This document shows, piece by piece, positions 36,761-64,000 of a stretch of DNA of 64,000 nt. Positions within the stretch are counted from its first letter, which is position 1. Each line of letters begins with the position of its first letter. The notes beneath the pieces were generated by a model, which was not told the origin of the DNA, did not search any database, and was given only the letters and a program-made list of their open reading frames with translations. A program made the position numbers and the translations under genes. The DNA is from Hemibagrus wyckioides (lineage: Eukaryota; Chordata; Actinopteri; Siluriformes; Bagridae): the NCBI RefSeq assembly GCF_019097595.1, contig NC_080715.1:22671573-22735572 (forward strand), written 5' to 3'.

Positions 36761-36975
36761 AGTCAAGTCAAGTAGCTTTATTGTCATTTCATCCATATAT
36801 AGCTGACACAGTACATAGTGAAATGAGACGTCATTTTTCCAGGACCAGTAAACTAGCTGGCTGCCTTGAACGCCAGTCTTCAATGACCCAGAGCCTTGAG
36901 CTACCACCTACCCCCATTACAGTGTTGCGTGGTAATAGCCAATTACCTCGACACATCTACTTACACAAACATTGA
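36761..36975 (-). mobile_element. LINE 3'-end-like repeat with ACTTG tail
   Basis: The sequence AGTAGCTTTATTGTCATTTC with a tandem (AAGTC)n edge at 36761-36775 is a common fish dispersed repeat that looks like a LINE 3' end in minus orientation. It sits between the two surviving eef1akmt1 exons. Its right boundary is approximate. From 36976 to 37303 I see only AT-rich unique sequence. Confidence 0.45.
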
Positions 36976-37303
36976 TCACATTTAGAATAAGACAAAACTA
37001 TAACTAAACTAAAAAACTAAAAAAATAAACTAAAAAAATTAACCAAGGCCAAAACGAGACTAACAGGAACAAGAACAGAACGTTTCAGAAAATCTTCCTT
37101 GCACATATCCTTTGATCATTTTATGATAATTCCTAAATATTATACAACATTACATTAATATTATTGACTGTGAGATACATTAATTAAATCCAGGAAGAAC
37201 GTGAAGAACGAACGAACGACCCGGATATTATCCAGATTATGTTCCGCAACATTAACTGTAACTCTAACTGGATACAGCAAATACAGCAAGTCGTAAAAAA
37301 TAT

Positions 37304-37858
37304 ATTCACCGATCAGGCATAACATTATGAACACTGACAGGTGAAATGAATAAGACTGATGATCTCCTCATCATGACACCTGTTAGTGGGTGGGATATAT
37401 TAGGCAGCAAGTGAACATTTTGTCCTCAAAGTTGATGTGTTAGAAGCAGGAAAAATGGACAAGCGTAAGGATTTGAGAGAGTTTGACAAAGGGCCAAATT
37501 GTGATGTCTAGATGACTGGATCAGAGCATCTCCAAAACTGCAGCTCTTGTGGGGTGTTCCCGGTCTGCAGTGGTCAGTATCTATCAAAAGTGGTCCAAGG
37601 AAGGAACAGTGGTGAACCAGCGACAGGGTCGTGGGCGGTCAAGGCTCATTGATGCACGTGGGGAGTGAAGGCTGGCCCGTGTGATCCGATCCAACAGACG
37701 AGCTACTGTTGCTCAAATTGCTGAAGAAGTTAATGCTGGTTCTGATGGAAAGGTGTCAGAATACACAGTGCGTGACGGGTCAGGGCTGTTTTGGCAGCAA
37801 AAGGGGGACCAACACCAATATTAGGCAGGTGTTCATAATGTTATGCCTGATCTGTGTA
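37304..37858 (+). mobile_element. Tc1-related element, short decayed copy
   Basis: The ends are inverted repeats around GATCAGGCATAACATTATGA. Inside, a transposase N-terminus is readable with interruptions: MDKRKDLREF, ISKTAALVG, VVSIY.KWSKEG, a helix-turn-helix region. A stop and frameshifts break it, and the DDE domain is missing. Confidence 0.65.
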
Positions 37859-37971
37859 TTTATTCATTTTCTTTGGTATACGAGTAATAAAGCACTTTGA
37901 GATGAGCTGTTATTGTTAGTGTTATTATTTTGGTGTGTAAATCACCCAGTCAGTGATATTCTCCTATACCC

Positions 37972-38668
37972 TGTGATGTTATATTCCTCATGTGGCAGGA
38001 GAGGTCACTACTCGCCTTAAGTTTAAGCCAATCGGAAGACGCCCTGGAGGGTATAAAAACTGAGAGGGTATGTGGCTTCGTATGCGTCATCATTGGTGGA
38101 CGGTGACGTCATCGATGTGCTATTGTTTAGTGCTAGGAATCGCTGGTGGACACGAGAGACGGTATGGCATTGTGCTGTGGTTTCTTTTTAAATTTAGACA
38201 ATCAGATGCTTATTGCATGCTTGTTTTAGTTTTGTAGGGGGCTTGTATGTTTAGGCGACGGGTTGCCTTTTGTTTCGTGCTAGAGGAGCCTGCTGTCTGT
38301 CCCTTTAGTATATATCCCGGAAGTGCACAACTGTATGTATAATTTCTCGATATCTCTAAAAAGTGTTAACACTTCAGCAAAACTAACCTCTTAATTTTTT
38401 TATTAAGGAGTGCAAAAGTTGAGTTCCACATACCTGGGTGCTCCGCGTTCTACACCAGCATTGGGTTTTATACCAGCGTCCGAGTGTTTGGAAGTGTGCC
38501 GCATGGACGGTATCATTGTCTAGCCGACATGCTGCTTTAGTGCATGTCCTGCTGCTTAATCGACACGTGAATCGAGTCTGATCCTCAAAGTTAATGTGAT
38601 GCTAAATAAACGGGGATTGGTACATTGGCTTTAAAAAGCGAACTGTAACATTGAGCTGAGCTGTAACA
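37972..38668 (+). mobile_element. Possible solo LTR
   Basis: A block starting TGTGATGTTAT and ending CTGTAACA has a TATA-like GGTATAAAAAC at about 38050 and an AATAAA at about 38603, the layout of a long terminal repeat. No 5-bp target duplication and no internal retroelement sequence were found, so this is only a candidate. Confidence 0.25.
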
Positions 38669-38677
38669 TTCTTTTAA

Positions 38678-39656
38678 CCCTGTAAAGCCTGACACATGAA
38701 ATAATTGGCACTTCTATTTTTTGGAAATTGAAGTGTTTAATTTAAAACAAAATCCTAATTTTTATTTTTTTGATAAATGATTACAAATGATTTTTTGTAT
38801 CATTTGATACATTGGGCATTTATTGCTGACCACAACAATGTTTAGTTTAGAACAAAAACAAAGACTGATTATTGTATTTGAAATGTTTCAAACATTTTTT
38901 TTTTTCCACCCCAAACAAGCATCTTTTGATCTTTTTTCATTTTGCTTTCTGTCCTTGTACAAGCAGAGATGGACTTTACATTGCCCACAGTAGTCATGTG
39001 AGAAGTGCTTGCCAGTGCAGTGTTTGCATCTCTGTCGGGTTTCCCATGTTGGGAAATGATCAATGCCATCCTTTCTCACATCAGAAGGCATGCTGGAGTG
39101 CGTGGAGTATTTCAGCTCCACTAATATGGAATCAATTAACAATTTTTTTTTTTTTAAGATGACATTTTAATGTGTAATTTAATCAATTAATAAAAACTCT
39201 GTATTTGGCTTTGTGGCAGAAATAATGCAGATTGCATCATGAAATGTAATACAGTGATGACTGGGCTAAATTACCTTATACCTGCTGTATCATAGTTAAT
39301 ACACATTTTCAACACGATTTTACTACAACATTCTGTATAAAATGGCAAGTAATTAGTTGCTTCAATATAGTGCATATTCATATTGAAAAATGAGTAACAT
39401 AAATGCTATTTTTACCATAACCTTTTCAAAATCAGCATTGTCCCTTCAAAAAAACCTAGCAAGTCAGTCTATGAAGGCAGCCATAGTGGAAGACTGCCTA
39501 AAACATGCTGTTGACCACAGAGCATGGATAAATCCAGTAGGGGGCAGAAGACAAGTCTCAGATTGTATACAACAGGTTTTTGGGGAATGTATTGATGTGG
39601 GTGGAGCAAAGGCCTCAAACTTGTGTATCAAATATGATACACTTGGCGTTATAAGG
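38678..39656 (-). mobile_element. piggyBac-type element, internally deleted
   Basis: TTAA lies on both sides (38674-38677 and 39657-39660), and the ends are imperfect inverted repeats (CCCTGTAAAGCC and CCTTATAACGCC). On the minus strand at 39142-38888 is the C-terminal end of a piggyBac transposase: HFPTWETRQRCKHC, YCGQCKVHLCL, the cysteine-rich zinc-binding domain. The catalytic domain is missing. TTAA target choice and the terminal Cys-rich domain are the family hallmarks. Confidence 0.75.
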
Positions 39657-39660
39657 TTAA

Positions 39661-40492
39661 GGAGCTCCTATTTCTGACAGTGTTGCTGCTCTACATTATT
39701 TTCCTTTGTTTGGTTATTTTTATTAAGATTAGAAATTCTTTCTAGTTGTATTCTGTTGAATTTAAGCTCCCCCCCCCCCTTTTTTTTGGGCTTTGTCTCC
39801 CTGTAGACAGATCCCATATTGTAGTTAATTTATTTTATGTATATTGTACATTCCTGTATAGTGGGTTTCGTTTATTAACTGAACGTTAGTTTTGTTTGTT
39901 ACTTTTATTATGGGGTGGACGACCAAGTGTCCTCCACCAGTTGTGTTGATTTTCTTTGTTTTAATTTGTATCTCTTGTTGGCAGGAACTGCGGCTCTTCC
40001 TTGGTGCAGTGCTTCCTACACGGGTGCCGTGCTCCTTGGGAGGTGGTTGTGAGTGCACTGGGGGGGATGTGTATTAATAATAGAAATTGAATTGTTCTCA
40101 AGTAAGAGCCTGTCCTTGTCTAACTGTCATTAAGAGATGCAGTTTTAGATGTTTAGGTGTGGAATGAATGAACTTGGTTTTATTTTCTTACATTGTATTT
40201 TTTCGGCTTAAATAAAATTTTTGTATGAATACAAAAATGTGACAAATGAATCTGTGTGGGCCTTGTTGGGCTCAGTTCATTTTCTTGGGCAGTGCCCAAG
40301 TGGCATAGTCGGAAATTCAAGGTTGGTTTTCATTATCTACATTGAACTTAAATGTAAAAAATTGAGTCTTTATTCTTCAAACTATTCTGGAACTATGATT
40401 GAGGATTTATTTCTGTTTTTGTTTAATGAAGCTTTGGACACGACTACATGTACAGATCATGAACATTAGTAATAGTAAAGTCTCCCCCTCAC
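39661..40492. other. Unassigned sequence between piggyBac and eef1akmt1 exon 1
   Basis: No coding sequence is recognised. A C(n)T(n) homopolymer run lies at 39770-39787, and an AATAAA on the plus strand near 40210 follows T-rich sequence. It lies in what would be the first intron of eef1akmt1. Confidence 0.4.
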
Positions 40493-41017
40493 CCAGTCCT
40501 CCTGAATGGCTCCCACAGTGAAGCTGTGACTCAGTGCCGAGTTTCCTGCTTCATTCTCCGCATAAAACTCCTGCAGAGCCGCCAGAGCAGCAGCTGAGAG
40601 CTGAGGCTCATCATCATCCTCACGGTCACTCATGAAGAAAGGAAACTTTTTTTTTTTTTAAACTTCACTAAGAGTCAGTGCTCACTCTCACCCAGCTCTG
40701 TACTCTAGTTATAGCTAGCCCTGGCCACTCGACACTGCTGCTTATTTATTTACTTACTCATTTACCTTCAGTCCTGTTGATCTAGTGTAAAAAATGTAGG
40801 AGTCAATATTCTAAATGTGCAAAATATCCTATTATGGAAAAATATATATCGGGGCCCCATATGAATGTTACATGCTAACCCATCAGAATCATAGCATGTT
40901 CGCTATGTTTGTAGCCCACACGGGTTTAGCAAAGTACGGCAGATGCTATGGGACAAACTGCACCATGCTATTTTCCTTGTGATGCTGATGTGTGTGGGTT
41001 TGTTGGGTGTTGGAGTG

Positions 41018-41036
41018 TGTGTGTGTGTGTGTGTGA
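41018..41036. repeat. (GT)n microsatellite
   Basis: Short GT dinucleotide run in otherwise unremarkable intergenic DNA (40634-41151), which holds no gene that I can see. Confidence 0.8.
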
Positions 41037-41151
41037 TTTTCCTCAGTGTCTCTTTGCTGTGTTGACCAAATTTGTATTTTGCATAATAAACATAATTGCA
41101 TGTTAACTAGAGTCAAAGACACGAGCAGCGTCTTACTAGTGATAAGTAGCC

Positions 41152-41378
41152 TTGATTTGTCACATATACATTACACAAAAGTGAAATTCTTTCTTTGCAT
41201 ATCCCATCTTTGGCAGGTTGGGGTCAGAGCGCAGGGTCAGCCATGATGCAGCGCCCCTGGGCCAAGGGTGGGTTAGGGGCCTTGATCAAGGGCCCAACAG
41301 TGGCAGCTTGGTGGTGCTGGGGCTTGAACCCCAATCTTCCAGTCAATGACCCAGAGCCTTAACCACCACCCCAAACCT
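41152..41378 (-). mobile_element. tRNA-derived SINE-like repeat
   Basis: On the minus strand the sequence starts GGTGGTTAAGGCTCTGGG and has GGGTTCAAGCCCC, a close match to a tRNA gene B box, followed by a family-specific body (CACTGTTGGGCCCTTGATCA). This is the layout of a tRNA-derived SINE. Which family is not certain. Confidence 0.5.
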
Positions 41379-41630
41379 TATAACCTCATCAGAGTATTAT
41401 TTAAGCAATATATCTTATAGTATAATACTAAATAAAACCAAGTATTCTCAGATTAAGGACAGATTAAGAACAAAGAGAAATTGAAATTATTTGAATACTA
41501 TCAGTCCAGTTAAAAATATACAGATCACCATCTAATCAATACTACAGGAATATTCTGGTGTTTTTCAACCTGCATTCTTGTACACTTGCAGCATATGGAT
41601 GATTACAACAGACAATGACTGATGCACCGA

Positions 41631-42040
41631 TCAGCCACAACATTATGAGCAGTGAGAGGTGAAGTGAATAACACTGATTATCCCCTCATTATGGCACCTG
41701 TTAGTGGGTGGGATATATTATGCAGCAAGTGAACATTTTGTCCTCAAATTTGATGTGTTAGAAGCAGGAAAAACGGACAAGCGTAAGGATTTGAGCGAGT
41801 TTGACAAGGACCAAATTGTGATGGCTAGACCACTGGATCAGAGCATCTCCAAAACTGCATCTCTTGTGGGGTGTGCCCAGTCTGCAGTGGTCAGTATCTA
41901 TAAAAAGTGGTCCAAGGAAGGAACAGTGGTGACCCAGCGACAACCCTAACCCTAGGCTCATTGATACACGTGGGGAGTGAAGGCTGGCCCGTGTGATCTG
42001 ATCCAACAGATGAGCTACTGTTGATCAAATTGCTGACAGG
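41631..42040 (+). mobile_element. Tc1-related element, partial copy
   Basis: A second, truncated relative of the element at 37304-37858: same start (GATCAGCCACAACATTATGA) and same helix-turn-helix region ([30 protein letters not shown]). It ends near 42040 without a matching right terminal repeat. Confidence 0.6.
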
Positions 42041-43761
42041 TGAGTTGGTTGAGTTAGTAGTAACATGGCCATGTGATTGGAGTGCTGCTGTTGTATCAGT
42101 CTTTCTTCACAACGAACATTCATAAACCATGATTCATTTCCTATTAAATGAATTTTCATATTTTCAGGTACTACTAATGAAACCGGTCATATTCCACCAT
42201 GTATACATGACATTGTTATTAAAATTTACAGATCACAGTAAAAGCTGAAAAAACTATTAAGTAGACCCTTTTTTTTTGTAAATGTGCCTATGCAACAAGG
42301 AAAAAAAACACACACACTATACATTTATATAATAAGTTTATGTACATTTTACAATACATTTCAGGCATTCCAAAAGAGAAAGAAACAGGATTAGTGCTCT
42401 AAACAAATGGAAACAAATGAGTCTTTCTTTAAAAAAAAGGTGATTTCTTTTTTGGCATTTTATTGCTATAGCAATGGTTTGGATGTTTGTGTGCTAGTTT
42501 TTGTTGCACCATGAGGTTATACAAGTAAAAAAATAAAAGTAAATGGCATACATCATTTAGTGACCCCATGTATTTGCTGGAAAGGTTCATTATCTGTTTT
42601 CTATAATGACTTTTCACTGTGAACTGTGATCAGGGAGAGCTGGCAAAAAAAGCCTATAATTCCATCTTAACCCATTAACCACCAGGTGAAGTCATAAAAA
42701 GCTCCAATGGCTGTAATCTACAATCTAATAAAATGTCAGTCAATTGTTTTTAATCATACATCTGTTTCCTTTTAGAAAATATATGTACACCCTTAATGAA
42801 CACAAAGTGATCTGGTTTCTCTCTGTATAAACCGCTTCCCACATTTCAGCTTCAGTGAGGAAAAAAAAGGCTTCTTTTATCACAGAAGCTCATATCATCA
42901 TAGCTCATATTTAATTCTTTAATAGTCTAGATCTCCTAAGGCTTCTCCAGCTACACTGCCCTTTGAGGTTCTAGATAAATTCCCTCATTTGCAGTGGGGA
43001 CTGCATCTCAGCTTTTTATGCTACTTCTGATGTTTCTAAGCTTAAACAGAAGCAACCAGTCCCTCACACTTGGACATGCAGCTCTGGGTTTTGTTGGGAC
43101 TCGTGGAAAGTGACTTATTATTTATTTATTTATGTAGGTTTATAGTCTCAGCAAATCTGCAGTCTTATTTCCTTGCTGGTGGTTGCTTGTTTGTGTGGAT
43201 GCACTTTAAATAAATGAGCAAATTTATCTAAAGCCATAGAGAAAAGGGACTAATAAAAAGAAAAACCAAACCAATTCTCTCAGAGCCGACACCGTCATGG
43301 GCTCCGTAGTAAGACACAGTTCTACCCAATGCTGTACAGACAGCTGGATCCGAGACATGAAAAAGGCACTCAAGGAGAGGCATTAAGTGAGTGTGTATAG
43401 AGCGGGGAGGAGAATTTGCCCCAACTCTTTTTATTTTTAATCCATCTGACAACTTCTCACTGGCAAAGTAGCCACTGATCAGCTTGGACTGAGATGAATG
43501 TGATGAGTTTTTTCCCCCCCTCTCTGCTTTTCCCAACTTCCATCTTCTGCTTCTGCAGGCTTGCTGGCTACAACAGAGAGAACATTTCAAAGGACCTCAG
43601 ACACATCAATGCTCCTCTCCAACAGCACAGTTCTGCTACAACTGTTCAGAGTTTGTCAGGGCAGAGTGTTCATCAGAAGAAAAGCTTTTCTTTCAATGGA
43701 AGGGACGCAGGTGGAAATGAGGGCGCATCCAGAACAATTACGAGGAGGCTGGAGACAGTGG
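42041..43761 (-). other. Probable xpo4 3' UTR and downstream flank
   Basis: No gene is seen. The sequence follows the xpo4 stop codon on the minus strand. Candidate poly(A) signals (AATAAA on the minus strand) are at 43121-43130 and about 42459-42464; which one is used cannot be told from sequence. Confidence 0.4.
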
Positions 43762-63204
<19,443 letters not shown>

Positions 63205-64000
63205 CTTCAGAGACAAAAACAGCCATTAATTCACAGAAATGACATTCACTGTACCATAACAAAACAAATACAAACAAATGAAAGATACACTCAGGCTTCT
63301 GAAGAGTTTCATAAATTCCCTGGAACAGTTATGCATGATATACAGCTAAATTACCCGATCCAATGATCACTTTTACTTTGGTCATTAAACTGTCAAAACT
63401 GGCATACTGTTATAGCAATACACTAAGTAAGTCTTCCTTCAGCAAATAAATATATATTTTTTATGCAATGATTCACTATTCAAATGATGAGCCAATTTAG
63501 TTCAGTGATTTAGTTCAGTCTCAAATGAAATAAAATGCAATAAAGCGTGAATAAGTGGTATTTTTCAGAGAAATTTGTGATTTCGCACAGGTCACAATCA
63601 AAACAGTTATATACTGTATAGTTGTATGTTGTAAGAACAAACATTAATGACTGCCGATCAAACTAATCCCATGAGAAGTCAAAGAAATTATGATCATATT
63701 TCCTTCAGAAATCATACCATTGAAATCTAAACTGGGGTCACTTATTTGACTAGAATCTGATAATGTTCAAGAGAATGTAGAAGATGAATCAATGAACTGA
63801 AATGCACTGTGACTTCTCATCAGTCTATTATTTATTTACCTTAAAATGTGTTTAATTACACTGTCTGGTCATCAGTTAACAAAACAAAGACTTAAATATT
63901 AATTAACCTTTATTACAAGATACAAGAAGTTAACCTGAGTTTTATGTTACTACACACACAAGCTAAAAAAGGTTTTCTATCAGCAACACTCGTCTCATCT
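63205..64000 (-). other. xpo4: xpo4 intron, runs off the window
   Basis: Upstream of the TCTGAAG acceptor at 63205. No exon is seen up to the window end, so the next xpo4 exon is further upstream on the minus strand. AT-rich, with nothing else recognised. Confidence 0.6.

Larger units (their letters stand above)
36583..40633 (-). pseudogene. eef1akmt1: Broken eef1akmt1 (n6amt2) gene
   Basis: EEF1AKMT1 is the eEF1A lysine methyltransferase once called N6AMT2. The first coding exon at 40493-40633 is intact: Met then QLSAAALAALQEFYAE and ending AIQEDW before a GTGAGG donor. A later exon at 36583-36739, after a CCTTCAG acceptor, reads IACISAPSVYQKLKQL and, after a TGA near 36631, FAVYGDRFIFYDYNN, matching the human protein. 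The TGA replaces an Arg/Lys codon, and the exon then runs into an L2 element. The exon between them (around the QLSQFWYS motif) and everything after YDYNN, including the catalytic DPPY motif, were not found on either side. It lies just downstream of xpo4 on the same strand, as in human. I infer that the gene is dead here, unless an intact copy exists elsewhere. Confidence 0.75.

Noticed and set aside
39390..39677. A 95-residue plus-strand open frame
   Set aside because: It lies in the internally deleted piggyBac element, runs into its terminal repeat and shows no recognisable domain.

Overview
The window is vertebrate nuclear DNA, almost certainly from a teleost and probably an ostariophysan such as a catfish or relative. 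This rests on an intron-rich exportin-4 gene, a PIM-type kinase of the kind expanded in fish, and heavy loads of Tc1-like, hAT, piggyBac and L2-type elements with fish-typical ends. The species is inferred from repeat style only. No prokaryotic operons, CRISPR arrays or rRNA/tRNA genes were seen.

Left part (1 to about 31.9 kb): a head-to-tail array of nearly identical units of about 10.8 kb, starting at 1, 10800 and 21601. The third unit lacks its last ~1.5 kb and runs into unique flank. The window opens inside a unit, so the array probably continues to the left. Each unit carries: the right end of a hAT element; a dead Tc1-like element (~1.24 kb); a 34-bp minisatellite; a ~2.5-kb palindrome of two tail-to-tail Tc1-like copies; an apparently intact eight-exon PIM-like Ser/Thr kinase gene on the minus strand; and, divergently, a decayed SAMD3-like gene. 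Units 1 and 2 then carry an L1 ORF1-like fragment and the left end of the hAT element. Unit 3 instead keeps a longer version of the SAMD3-like pseudogene.

Middle part (about 31.9 to 42 kb): repeat-rich DNA containing microsatellites, hAT-like ends, a 5'-truncated L2-type retrotransposon (33.7-36.6 kb), two Tc1-related remnants, an internally deleted piggyBac element flanked by TTAA, a possible solo LTR and a tRNA-derived SINE-like repeat. Buried in it is a broken eef1akmt1 (n6amt2) gene on the minus strand. Its first coding exon is intact at 40.5-40.6 kb. A later exon at 36.6-36.7 kb has an in-frame stop and runs straight into the L2 element.

Right part (42 to 64 kb): xpo4 (exportin-4) on the minus strand. 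Nineteen exons were mapped, all in phase, giving the C-terminal 999 residues and the stop at 43762; the first exons lie beyond 64000. Two of its introns have U12-type (minor spliceosome) signals, one AT-AC and one GT-AG. The AT-AC intron is about 6.3 kb and holds a Tc1 copy with an open transposase frame. The xpo4-eef1akmt1 order and orientation match the human 13q12 neighbourhood, so this looks like the conserved locus with the PIM array and repeats placed beside it.
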